Shown one piece after another: positions 1 through 12,700 of a stretch of 64,000 nucleotides of DNA. Within the stretch, counting starts at the first letter, position 1; each line of letters opens with the position of its first letter. Location: contig WBVU01000009.1 in NCBI GenBank assembly GCA_009192285.1, positions 1,736,001-1,800,000 on the forward strand. The letters are read 5' to 3'. The stretch comes from Morchella semilibera (Eukaryota > Ascomycota > Pezizomycetes > Pezizales > Morchellaceae). The translations under genes were made by a program, and so were the position numbers. Below the pieces are notes generated by a model. That model worked only from the letters and a program-made list of their open reading frames with translations, searched no databases and was not told the DNA's origin.

Positions 1-409
1 AGTACCTTGGCCTTCTTGCTGGCACCTGCCCTCTGCTGAGGGAACGGGGCAGCGGCGGTCTTCTTTGATTTTCCGGGCTGGTCATTGAGAGATTTAAATC
101 AGCGAATATTCTTCAACAGATTAAATCTACTCTAAAAGTCTCGTGGCATATGCAATAAAGCCATCAGCACATGAGACTTCAGCCATTTCAAAACATGAAA
201 GCAGAATTCCACTTCACAAGCACTAGCTTGCTTAGTTTCTTTCGCTCGGGGTCATGCATGATGCAAAACACTTTTCCAGAGCCCCTTCGTCATGGGCTTT
301 TATCTCAATGACGGAGGAGATAGAAAAGTACCAAATGGCGATGTCGTAGCCGAGGCGTTTATTGCAGCCGTTCGAGAAGAAGTAAGGGGAGCACGAGGGG
401 AAGTACCAT
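1..409 (-). CDS. Probable 60S ribosomal protein eL8 (L7a), 5' end only
   Basis: Only the beginning of this minus-strand gene is in the window. The stretch 77 down to 6 reads, without a stop, as a basic peptide containing KSKKTAAAPFPQ followed by RAGASKKAK. This resembles the N-terminus of ascomycete eL8, where a KKVAPAPFPQGKAG-type segment follows the initiator. It is bounded by a CAG acceptor (80-78) and an AAG|GTACT donor at the window edge. An ATG directly followed by a GTACTT donor at 409-407 could be a three-base first exon, giving MPGKSKK; a tiny first exon and long first intron are common in fungal ribosomal protein genes. The rest of the gene lies outside the window. eL8 is a structural protein of the large cytosolic ribosomal subunit. 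The family call rests on about 24 residues and the first exon is inferred. Confidence 0.45.
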
Positions 410-691
410 GGTGAGTATTTGGGCCGGAGTTGGACGTGGTTTTTCGTATGGTTGATTGTCGTTTGGTACGTTACAGAAGAATCTTTTTGTCAATTGTGAT
501 CGGTAGCACTTTGAACAGTTGGGGAAGTGTGCGCGCCAAGTTTGGGACTGCTTTTTAGCAGTTACCTGCCAAGACCACTCACATGACTCGTGTAACACAT
601 ATTCTTAATAGTAGTATCGTTTATCATTGGCCAACCCAAGCGCAAGGTCCCACTGCTTTCACCCACCCAAGGCCGGCTCAGCTAACATCGG

Positions 692-905
692 GGTAGGTAC
701 ATACATGTACCTACATACATGTAGTCTCGTTCCAGCCCATACGGTGTGGTGGTGGTTGTGATTGAGAGATACATGTAATTTGATACAACCACTGGGGTCT
801 GGGAACGAGACTACTAGAGCCATTACGGCTACCCCCGTCCTATTGATAAAAATTTGGCAAGTACAGGGTACATACATACATGTAAGTACATACATGTACA
901 TTTAT
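692..905. repeat. TACATGTA-rich simple repeat zone
   Basis: Two clusters of short repeats built on ACATACATGTA and its complement lie at about 692-722 and 868-905, on either side of the small hairpin element at 724-811. No coding frame is supported in 420-1029. Confidence 0.6.
724..811. mobile_element. MITE-like hairpin element, 88 bp, TA-flanked
   Basis: The segment starts with GTCTCGTTCC and ends with GGAACGAGAC, and is flanked by TA at 722-723 and 812-813. Further in, GTGGTTGT and ACAACCAC are again inverted, so most of the element can fold. A TA target and short inverted ends are typical of Tc1/mariner-derived MITEs. It has no coding capacity. It could also be a simple hairpin; only other genomic copies would settle this. 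Confidence 0.45.
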
Positions 906-1029
906 TTAATTTGATGATTACATGTACTCTAATCCAATATTTATGCGCATGTAATTCCAGGCGATCGCTAAATTTCTCCCATACCTACATAAGTATCTCA
1001 CGAATACACTAAGATTCCTCATCTTTACC

Positions 1030-2422
1030 TCACTTGTTTCCTTCACTCCTTCTCTCTTTCTTGGTCTCTTTCTTGGTACCATTTGCATTTTCCTCCTCAG
1101 AATTGCCATTTTCGTCTTCGTCTTCGTCTTCTTTTTCAACGTTAATGGCGGCGCCCTGCTCTATCCCCCCTCTCGTCTCTTCCGCCTCTTCCATCCTTTC
1201 TTTTGCAACTCTCATTTTACGTTCATCGTCTTCCTTTTGCAGGTTCTCCCATTGAGAATCACGTAGGTCCTGAAGATAGGCTGCAGGTCCTGGGAGTTTT
1301 GAAACTCGATCCCCAATCTATAAATGTTGTTACTATGTATTACAAGAGGAGCAAGAGTGTATGTTTATTTACCTGACCACGTCCAACTAAGGTCATCACA
1401 ATTGACGCGCCCACGACGAATGTTAACAAGAATCTATATGTCATGTACCACTTTGGTGCCCACCCCTTGGTTGTTGCTGTTGAATCTGCGAAATACATTC
1501 CAGTGAACCCAACGAATTGAGCAATTAAAGCTATATTGACAGGCAATAGTAACTATTGCAAAGGGCTCGTCAGATAATGGCCTTGAAGCTGTGAGCTAAA
1601 ATGGGAATTCCCAGCTTACGGTTGGCCAAGCAATAACCGGTGCTAAAATACTCAGTGAATAGCGTTTATAAGAGTGTTTACCACCATACTCTGCCATTTC
1701 TAACCCCCAATGAACGGCGCCCAAAAACGATAAAATAACAGCACCCAGCCCAACCTGCAATGGTTCCAATATATGGAGGAGATGTCCTGCCGTTTCTTCG
1801 CTGATTAAATATCCAATTCCATTTTCTTGCGAATAGTTGATATCCCAGGCGAGATAGAGTGTTGACAGGGATGTTCCAAGATATGGGACTAGTCCGCCAA
1901 AACCGATATATAAAACCTCCTTTGGTACCTCATTTAATTCAAATGTTTCCTTGACTGTTCTCTATTATATATATATATCGTTAGTACTTATGCCTAATAA
2001 ATGTGGATCAAGGGGTCTACAAGGTCCGATTTCAATCCGTGAAGCATATCCGGTTCCTCCCCAGACCCGTTATGCGCATCTGTACTCCTAGGCTTAGGAT
2101 CGAGGATTGGGGTCATTCCACTCGTGGTTGTAACTTTCTCGGGATCGGATTCTAGTTTTTGCCGTAAGGCACGCTCTCTCTCCGCTTCGATCTTTGATCT
2201 CTTCTCTATTTTGATTAAATTCAACGGGGTACTCGAAAGAGGTGACTTCGAGACCTTTTGAGGGTGCGAAAAGTAAAGATTTACGGGTCCATGCCCTGGA
2301 TTTAATTGTGTAAAAAGAGTCTTGAGACGAGGTGTGGCATTACTATTGAAAAAGCGAAAACCGCGGAGTCCTGTTAAGGAACGCGAAGGCGAGATACGAT
2401 TTGGGGGGATTGTGCGAAACAT
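1030..2422 (-). CDS. DUF3429 / TMEM69-like mitochondrial membrane protein
   Basis: Four exons are proposed: 2422-2021, 1961-1620, 1552-1373 and 1317-1030, all joined in phase 0 (about 403 aa). The ATG at 2422 is chosen over one 18 codons upstream because it opens a presequence-like stretch (MFRTIPPNRISPSRSLTGL) rich in Arg and Ser with no acidic residues, suggesting mitochondrial import. The DUF3429 core follows: EVLYIGFGGLVPYLGTSLST, FLGAVHWGLEMAEYGG, VIAWPTLLLPVNIALIAQF and FVVGASIVMTLVGRGQ, which are hydrophobic membrane segments. The last exon is a charged tail rich in Glu and Lys. The family is widespread in fungi and its biochemical role is not established. The exon 1 donor (CTT|GTAGAC) is weak, but the 59-nt intron has a clear TACTAAC branch site. 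Family call is firm; function unknown. Confidence 0.82.
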
Positions 2423-3789
2423 TGTTCCTGGTGAGTTGGTGACCGAAAGATAGTTTTGAAAGACACATAGTCTCAATTGATTATGTAGTCGCTACTCATC
2501 GTGACGTCATCTCGTGGGTCGTTGCCAACGTCATAGTCAAAAGCTCCAGTAATTCTTATCGGTCTTTCCAGTAATTGAGCGTCTGCCAATCTGCCAAGTG
2601 CGACATGGGCGTCAAAGGTTGACTTCGGTCATTTTGTAGCTAACGTTTGGTTGCAACACCCAGTAGCGGAATCAGTCACGTGAGCGATATTCTAGGCTCT
2701 GTTCGGTTGACGTTGGGTTGGGTTGGTTGCAATCCATGGATCCGCATGTTTAGTTTTCGCGCCGCACCATAATCTTACTAATCTGATAAGGCGCTGTGGG
2801 ATATTACTGTATAGAGGTCCCATTGCGCTGATGGCTAAGGAATTATATTCAGCCTCGCATTTGACTCCTAGAGAGTTGGCTAACCGCCCAATTAGACCTC
2901 CACTCCTTCTATTCTTTGTAGAATAACCAAGTGAGGGCCTTTTTTGAAGAGGGTTCTGCCATAACAAAATTCAGATGTACCGGGGGTTATGGGTTATTCT
3001 GAAGAACATTTTTTGGCGGTATGATTGGTTGAAGCTGCAGAAAATGATACTTGGCACCAGAAAAGGTACTTGAATAGGTTGCCCTCCATCTTTTGCAACG
3101 TAACCTCTGAGACTGCAATTTGACCAAAAAATGCTTCACACAAGGGCTTATGAGCTCAAAATCTTATCTAGGGGAAGCTGGGAGTCAGTGCTATTCTGCA
3201 GTTATTTTTTTGTATTTTTAACAAAATATTTAGATTTTTGAGTGGAGATATATGAAAGTTCTTCAGACTTTTTTCCCCATACAAATTTGGTGCGCTAAGG
3301 CTGGTGTGTGATTGATGATAATTGGTTGCTCCCATTAAAATCCCTGCATTTTTAACCAATAAAGCAGAGTTCTTCAGACTAAAGGTGAACACCCGGTACA
3401 TAACTACACCCTCTATCAACCAAAAGGTTGATCGGAGGTCCATATAGCGCCAAGATAGATGCATCTAGCGCAAAGGGCGAAAGGCGGGGTGATTTCTTGG
3501 CGGCATCGCCACCAATTAGCCAGGGTGCATGGGCTTCTACTTATGGCACACGTCATTGGGGTTGTTGGTGTCCGCATTCTCATATGCATAGCGGGGGTTG
3601 GTGATTAACGTCCATCGCTTTCCAAACGCCATCATCACCCTCTCGCCATCCAACCCGATACCTAGCTAGCTGAGGCGTTGGTCAAACTCATAGCATAAAC
3701 ACACTTTCACAACATACAACCACAGGGTAGGACACAAGAACCACCATCGAACCCCATTAGTAGCTCTATATATAGGGTTCTTAGCCAAT
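2423..3789. other. Divergent intergenic region, DUF3429 gene / VPS13
   Basis: This 1.4-kb stretch separates the starts of two divergent genes and should hold both promoters. I see no supported reading frame, RNA gene or transposon in it. A GTTGGGTTGGGTTGG run lies near 2710. Confidence 0.5.
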
Positions 3790-6700
3790 ATGTTGGAAGG
3801 ACTGGTATATTTGAACCCTCTTCAGCTTGTGAGCGTATGCACTTACCAATGTTTATTAGATTGCAACGTTGATGAACCGATTTCTGGGGATGTATGATAC
3901 CTGCTATTCGACCCTTGGCGATGCGGATGCTGATAATATGTAGGTACATCAAAAACTTCGATAGTAAACAGCTAAACGTAGGAATATGGAGGTATTTAAC
4001 CCAGTCTAACATAAACCTCAATATATCTAATGATTTGGGGTAGTGGAGATGTGAAGTTGCGAAATTTGGAGTTGAAGAAAGAGGCGTTAGATCAAATGAA
4101 GCTGCCCCTCAACGTATCAGAAGGTCATCTAGGGCAATTGACTTTACAGTACGTAGTCAATTTTACAGACATTGGGGTATTGTGATTAACCCATGGTATG
4201 AATTTAGAATCCCATGGAGTAATCTTAAAGGGAAGCCAGTTAAAGTGATCATCGAAGACGTATACCTACTAGCAGCCCCAAAGGCCGACCAGGAGGTGTG
4301 TGCGCATCCATTTCATTCTCTGGTGGTGTTCCTGGCCGCCCAGACTAGGATCTGCTTTTCTGACCGTGAACTCTGCCCCCTCTGTGAACAGTACGACGAA
4401 GAGGAAGAGGAGCGCAGACAACAAGCCGTAAAACAGGAAAAGCTTCAGAACGCAGAACTTTTGCAAGAACGAAGCACCGAAGGAATGTCTGACGAGGAGC
4501 AACAAAAGAACTCAAGTTTTACCCATAGTTTGATTACAAAGGCACCTATAAGCATGCCCCTACGGAGGTGTAGTCTGCTAACCTCTTGAGATAGATTTTG
4601 GACAATTTGCAAATCACAGTTAAGAATATTCATATAAGATATGAAGATTCTATTAGTACCCCGGGGGTGAGTCAGCAATGCACTCTATTAGAAATGCAAG
4701 AAGCTAAACCTAGCAGCATCCATTCGCTCTTGGATTTACTCTCGAAGAGTTTTCGGCAGTATCTACAAATGAAGCTTGGGAACCAAGCTACGTTCAAGAT
4801 AATGCCCCAGTGACCCATAAACTTGCTAAACTCGGGTCACTCGCTGTTTATTGGAACACTGATGCAGAGCATTTTCGCGGTGGCAAAAAACCCAAAACTC
4901 ATGATGAAATAATAGAAGCATTTAAAGGACTCATCGCCAATGGCGATCACGTTCCAGGAGATCATCAATTCGTGTTGAAACCAGTGAGCGGAGAGGGCCG
5001 TATCGAGATGAGTAAAACCGGGAAATCAGACAGACCTAAATTGAAGGCTCAGTTGATATTCGATGAGATTGGATTTATTCTTGACGAGGATCAATATCGA
5101 GATGTTCTTATGATGGTTGATCTCTTCCATTTTTACATTCGTCACCAACAGTACAAGAAATACCAGCCTAAAGGCGTTACGCCAAAGGAGAACCCGAGAG
5201 CCTGGTTAAAGTTCGCTACGGATGCTGTACTGGCACAGATTCACGAGAAGAATAGACAATGGTCATGGGACTACTTCAGGGAAAGACGAGATGATAGGAA
5301 GCGTTACATTATACTTTTCAAGAAACAGAAGAAAGAGGAACCACTAGAATTGGATGAGCAAGAAGAGTTAAAAAGGCTGGAATGGAAGCTATCCTACCAG
5401 GATTTAAGGTTCTATCGTTCATTAGCTAGGAATCAACTCAGGAAGGAACGGGCACTGGTAAAGAAACCCGAGGAACAACAGAAACCCCAGGGCTGGGTAG
5501 CATGGGTTTGGGGATCGACCCCTAAAAAGGAAGAGGAACATGGATCTAGTGAGGTCATGACAGAGCAACAGCGTAAGGAGTTGTACGATGCAATTGATTG
5601 GGACGAGAAAAAGGTCATTGCGGAGTCTATTGACCTACCCCGGGAAACAATAAAAACGCAGATTGAGGCAAGTTTAAGGACGGGAAGTTTCACCCTCAAA
5701 AGAGATCCACACGGGAGTGGGACAGAGATTCTGTCTCTTTTATTTGACGCTTTTCAGTCAAAAGTATTACAGCGCCCGGATTCATTCTACGGAGAGCTTA
5801 GTCTTGGGGGCCTCAGAGTTTATGACGGCACAACTCCAGGTTCTCTATTTCCCCAGATCGTGAGAATTAAAAGCGAGCCAGCACCTCCTATTGAACATCA
5901 CATCGAAGAGTTAGACGACGAGCAAACATCAGAACAACAGCTTCAAAAGGAGTTAGAAGCACCTTTCTTCGAGGCCTCGTTCGAACAGAACCCGCTCGAT
6001 GAGAGTGCTGACTCTGCAATCACAATGAAGATGAGGAGTATGGAAATCATATATAATCCCCGTTTTGTAGAGGAGATTTTCAAATTCTTCAAGCCACCAG
6101 AGCGACATATGGAAAGTATCGGTGCATTGATGGAATCTGCTGGTGCCACTGTGGAGGGCATCCGACAACAAACAAGGGCTGGGCTGGAGTTCGCGTTGGA
6201 GGAACACAAAACGCTTAACACGAAGCTTGATTTACAAGCCCCTTTGATCATTATCCCCGAGAGTTGTACAGAAATGATGGCTAACTGTTTGATCCTCGAC
6301 GCCGGCCATGTCAGCATAACGAGTGACTTGGTAAAGAAGTCAGATATCAAAGAAATACAGTCAAAACAGAGGCAAACATACAACGATGAAGATTTTGCTC
6401 AGCTCGAGCGATTGATGTACGATAAGTTTTCACTAAAACTGGAGTCAACGCAGGTTCGTATACCGTATAGACTAAAATTAACATTAAAAACTAACTCGGA
6501 TTAAGGTTCTTATCGGGCCCTCAATCGAGGAGACTGTTGCCCAGCTTCAGAAGGGTTCCGACAGGAAGCATCTTCATATTGTTGACCGAATTAATATTGA
6601 TTTTACCGTCGAGATATCGATCCTTCCCAAAGCACCAAACCTTACCAAGTTCCGACTTTCGGGTCATCTTCCGGTTCTCCATGCTTCTTTGTCTGACAAG

Positions 6701-9700
6701 AAGTATAAAGCCCTAATGAAAATCATTGACGTGTCAATTCCGAAACTTGGTGATAGCGAACCAACCACCCTAGGACAACCAGCAAAGTCGGAAATTCAAG
6801 AGGTTCAACCCGAGGGATATGTAGAACTCCGGCGTCCCAGTGCCTTTCAGTTTTCTGCCCAGAAGGAGTTGGTACTAGATGACGATAGTGACTCTGATGA
6901 TGAGCACGAGCAATTTGAGGAGGCATCAGACGGAATTCCAGATGATTCGCCAAGCATCCATCAACGAACCTTTGAACTAAAGTTTACCGTGGGGGAGTTG
7001 CGTGGGTCTCTTTTTAGGGCGGATCCTGAAGGGGAAAACCCAGACAAAGAACTGGTTCTTTTGGTTGCAGAGCACTTTGCATTAGACTTCTATATTAGAC
7101 CATTCGACATGGGAGCGGAAGTGGTCCTCGAATCTTTAAACGTCGAGGATTTAATCGATGAGGATCCATCGCCAGATTTCAAACGTATAATTACTTCTGA
7201 TGCTATGCAAGAGCAGAAAAATGACAACCCCCTATTCTTCGTCAAGTACGTCAAAGTCAATCGCGAATCACCAGAATATATGACGGTTTTTGAAGCAATT
7301 GAAACGAATGTAGACGTATCAATATCAACAATTAATGTGGTTGTAACACGCAAAACACTGCTTACTCTTCTTGATTTCGTTATCACAACGTTCACAAATC
7401 CCGGTACACCACCACCTACACCACCTCAGCCCCGAAGAATAGAAGCTCTCAAGGGCGAAAAAGAAGAGCAGCAGGTGGATCAGGCTTTGACTAAAGCAGC
7501 CCCCGAAGCCGATAAAATCCGAGTCAAGATTGATTTAGATAGTATCGCGCTCATTTTGAACAATGATGGAATTCGTTTGGCTACATTAAGTCTGGCAAAG
7601 GCTGATGTCGGAATTTTTCTCATGGGGAAAACTATGCGAGTCGGAGCTCGCCTTGGAAATTTCTCCCTTTTTGATGACATTAACGAAGGCGCGGACGGGT
7701 CATCGCCGCTGCGTCAATTAATTAGTATCCAAGGAGAGGAGCTCGCTGATTTCCGATATGAAACCTTCGACCCCGAAGCAAGGAGCTCATATCCTGGGTA
7801 CAACTCATCTGTTTATCTCCGCTCAGGTTCTATCAAAGTAAATTTCGTGGAGGAGCCGTTCCGAAAAATCATTCAGTTCGCAGTAAAGTTTGGAAAGATG
7901 CAGGCTTTATTCAACGCGGCTCGACAGGCAGCTGCCAACCAGGCCAGTACTTTGCAGGAGAATGCCGATAAGATGCATTTTGACATCATAGTCCGAACAC
8001 CAATTATCGTTTTCCCTAGGGTTCTCACAAAAGAGAGTCCAGAGCGAGATGTCCTGACAGCATATTTGGGAGAACTTTATGCGCAGAACAAGTTTGTGCC
8101 ACTTGAGGACACAAATGGATCGGCAATTGTAAATAAAATTTCGGCCGGTATCAGAAAAACTCGACTTACATCTGAGTTCCATTTTGAAGACGGCCGGAAG
8201 GAGCTTCTTGAGTTACTTGATAAACTAGACCTCACCTTTGCAGTCACATATATGGAGCACGTCGAGAACACAAAAAGGCCAGACCTAGTGGTAAGCAAAT
8301 CGATCTTTCGATGGATAATGGGTGTTAAACTAACGCATTTCCAAGATCGAGAGTGGTATGTCGGATCTTAACTTAAAATTGACGCAGACCCAATTCAAAT
8401 TTCTCCTGGAGCTTTCTCGATCAATCCCGTCCGTGTTTGCTGGCGAGCCAGATGAAGGAAGTGTCGTTGAGGAGTTACCTTTGGAAACCTCGGAACCAGC
8501 CAAGGAAGTAATGGCGGGGAAAAGTCAAGAGCTTCCGAAGTCGGACCAAGTTGTGCATCTGAATCCTGAACTAGGGGTTGGGTCAGATACCTGGACAAAG
8601 CTCGATATGGTCTTTAATGTTGGCAGTATTGGATTGGAACTATTTGTCTCTGATCCTAACAACCCCATCGAGGATCTTGAAGCAGCGAGTTTGTCACGAG
8701 CATCATTAAACAAAACCCATGTCAAGTTGAGGATGATTAGCGATGGTTCAATCGAATCAGAATTGTTGATCGAAGCCTTTAACATCGAGGATAGTCGACG
8801 CCAGGAATCTAATAAATTCCGAAAATTCATGTCCTCAACTAACAAGGAAGGGTCTCAATTCATGGCTAGCTTTACCCTCTCAGGCGGAGTTGAAAGGAAT
8901 CTTGTTGCACTCCTCACAATCGATAGCCCAAGAATCATTTTTGCGCTTGATTATATATTCGCAGTTCGGGACTATGTTATGTCTGGGTTGGAAATAGAGG
9001 AGGACACTTTAGCTGAAGCTCTTGAGGAAAGTTCTGGGAGCGGGAGTGAAGGAGATTCTGACGGGGATAATACGCAACTTAGGGTTCCCTCAGACCGGAG
9101 AACACAGTCTATAGAAATCCCGAAGACATCAAAAAAAAGCGAGAAACCAAATCCGCAAACCCAACAAGGAGTCAACATATCATTTCGTGTTAACATAGTT
9201 GACTCACAGGTTATCCTCATCGCCAATCCGGCAATCGCCAACTCTGAGGCAATTGTTCTCGGCACGAAGCAGATCCTGTTGTCTCAACAACATGCCCTAA
9301 CACTTCAAGTAGAAGAGGTTGGGATGTTCCTTTGCAGAATGGACAAATTTGAGACTAGCCGTCTCCGTATACTTGACGATTTTACCTTAAACTTCACTAT
9401 GGACAACCGGACGCTCAGTCAATTCCAGTCGGTTCAAAGTATTCACGTTGAGGTCGAGCCATTAGTCCTTAGGGTATCACTCAGAGATATATTGCTGGCA
9501 ACCCAGATTTTCAATAAAGCCTCTGAAATGTCAACTTCTAAGCAGAGTAGAGACGCTCAAGAATCAGAACCAACAAAAATAAAGCAGTTAAAAGGTTCGG
9601 GTAAATCATTGAAGCGGAGAACACCAAGTGGTAGAGGAGTTTCAACTATGGTCAAAAAAGGAGCGAAGTCATTCGCTACCGGTAGGAGCAACGCTCCACA

Positions 9701-12700
9701 AAGGGGTGCACCTGCTGGGGCTGGATCAACCATTGTAAAGAGAGAAGAATTGACTGCAGGGTTTAATGGTATGAGAGTTATATTGATCGGTGATCAACAT
9801 GAACTGCCTTTACTCGATTTAAGTGTGAAGAAATTCACCGCTAGGATTAGGGATTGGTCCGGAGAGGTATCTATCCATGCCCAGTTATATCCGACATAAC
9901 ATGACAGCTAATTGTACCTAGATGGACGCCGACACAAACATAGAGACATTTGTGAACATCTATAATTTCTCTAAATCGGCTTGGGAGCCTCTGATTGAGC
10001 CATGGCAGCTTGGGTTTCATGTAGGCCACTTTATCTCTTATACGGACTGTGGTAACTAATCTTCTTCTAGATGTCTCGGACAGCAAATCCGGAAAAGTTA
10101 TCGATTGACCTGGTCTCAAGAAAGACTCTTGAAGTCACCATAACTTCACAGACAATTGCCCTTGCTTCGAAGGCAGCTCAATTCATGCAACAGGACGAGG
10201 ATATGTTGACCAAGCCCCGTGGAGTTGATTCTCCATACCGAATTCGAAATCAGACCGGATTTTCTTTGCATGTTTGGGCTGCATCAGATTCTGGCGAGGG
10301 TCAGTCAATGGCGATCAAGCTTGAGGACGGCGAACAAGCACCGTGGAGGTTCGAGGAATGGGAGAAAATGCGTGAGGTGAGGCCTATCTTCATATAGGAT
10401 AGGGTTGAAGCCGGACTATAAGCATGAAGAATCTGAGCCCTGAAGGATCGAGTGGGATAGTCGGAATTAGAATCGAGAGTTCCGGATTTGAGAGCATTGC
10501 AGAAATCCCGGTAAACAAGGAGGGTGAGACATTATATACACTCCGCCCGGCAAAGAACGATATCCTTCATCGACTTTTATGTGAGGTTCACCTTGGAACG
10601 GACAATATCAAGTACATCACCTTCCGATCACCACTAGTTGTGGAAAATAATTCACAAATTCCAGTGGAATTGGGTGTGTTGGATGCCGAGGGGCAGCACA
10701 TCGTCAGAGTCTACAAGGTCTTACCAGGGGAAAGTCAGCCGGCTCCAGTAGAGGCAGCATATCATCAATCCTTGGTATTAAGACCGGATGGTGAGTGGTG
10801 TGGTAGTTTTTTTTTTTTTAATAGCGTTTCACTAACTACATACAGCGGGTTTTGGCTATACATGGTCGCAGGATCACCTGTCTTGGAAAAACTTACTCAA
10901 AAAACAGACTCGATGCATAACTTGCAACAGCGAGGAAGGGAATAATGCCCCTCCATTTTACTTCCAGATGCATGCAAACTTTCGGAAGAACAACCCCATT
11001 ACTAAGTAAAAATACTTGACATTATGCTTAGCTTCCGAGTTTAACGCTAATACTTGCTACAGTGTTTATCCGTATATGAGAATTCGGTTGTCCGCACCAT
11101 TAGAAGTTCAGAATTTACTTCCTTACGATTTCAAATTTAGGATCTATGATAGAAACACAAAGAAAGAATGGACGAACTTTCTGCGGAAAGGAGGATTGAG
11201 CCCGGTGCATGTAGTGGAGCTCTCGCATTTACTACTTATGAATATTGACATGCAGGACACCGTCTACAAAGCCAGCGAATTTGCGATAATAAACTCAAAC
11301 GACTCAGAACTGGCTAAAGAAGATGATCTTGTAGCAAAGGACAATCAAGGGCTAGAATTAAGGCTAGGACTTCATTACCTACCGATTCCCGACAGTGGCG
11401 GTGCCTTCCGCATCACTGTCTACAGCCACTATGTTATTCTCAACAAGACAGGTTTGAATATGATGGTCAAGTCAAAATCACTATTGCAACAGGCGAAAGC
11501 TGCTGCCGGACAAATTCAAACAGGTAGCCTACCCCGTCCCATCTGTGAATCATACTCTGATATTATTAGGTTCTGGAACTTCGCAAAAGGCAGTACCATT
11601 CCTATTTTCGTACCGAGTGATGAACGCCAAAATCGAGCTGTCCTCAGAGTCGGAGATTCAAACTGGAGTAGGCCCCAAAGTTTCGAGGCTATAGGAAGTG
11701 TAACAGATGTTGTTCTTCCATCAACCTCGAAAGCGAGTGAAATACATGTGGGCATATCGGTGGATGAAGGGGAGGGAAAGTACAACTTGACCAAGGTTGT
11801 GACGCTCGCCCCGCGGTTCATTCTGAGGAGTAAGCTTTCAGAAAATCTCCAGATTCGAGAACCTGGAGCGGGATCGACCGAAATAATGACATTAAGACCT
11901 GGGGAGCTACTTCCGTTGCATTTTCTGAAAGCTACTCAACAAAAGCAACTCACTTTCCTCTTCCCCGGCATTAATAATAGATGGTCATCCCCTTTCAACA
12001 TATCCGACCTAGGCTCCACACATGTCAAGATGCATAAGGCGAATCAACGTCAGTCGCTTATCCGGGTTGAAATTTTACAGGAGAAAGCTACTATTTTCCT
12101 TCACATCAGTCTAGAGAAGAATAATTGGCCATTCTCTATGCGTAATGAAAGTAACCAGGAGTTTACCTTTTTCCAAGCAGATCCCCACCTAGATGACGAT
12201 GAGGATAGGCCAACGAACTTTCGACCTATTCTATACAAGCTACCACCCCGAAGCATTATGCCCTATGCCTGGGATTTTCCTGCCGCAAGGAACAAGGAAT
12301 TAGTACTTGCAGTTCGCAACCACTCGAGACACGTTCGCCTTTCAGAAATCGGAAACCTTATCCCGTTCAAGATCGATAGCGATACTGTGGGCGCAGATGG
12401 CCGACCAACGCGGAAAACAATCGAAATAAATGTCATTGCCGATGGACCTACTCAGACTCTTGTCCTATCCAACTACAAGGCTTCCAAAAGTTTGTACAAG
12501 CCAAAACCTAACGTATCCTCTAGTAGTGTTGCGACTGGTTTTGAAGTCAAAGATGAGGACAACACGGAGACCTTCCAAGCCCAGCTTCGTTTTGCTGGTA
12601 TTGGAATCTCGTTGATCAACAGGCAGCTAAAGGAGCTGGCCTACATAACCTTTCGCGACTTAGAATTGAAATTCGGCGAATCTAAACTACAACAAAGTAT

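Noticed and set aside
359-598. 79-residue minus-strand frame near the left edge
   Set aside because: No ATG-led family-like sequence; overlaps the probable leader of the eL8 gene.
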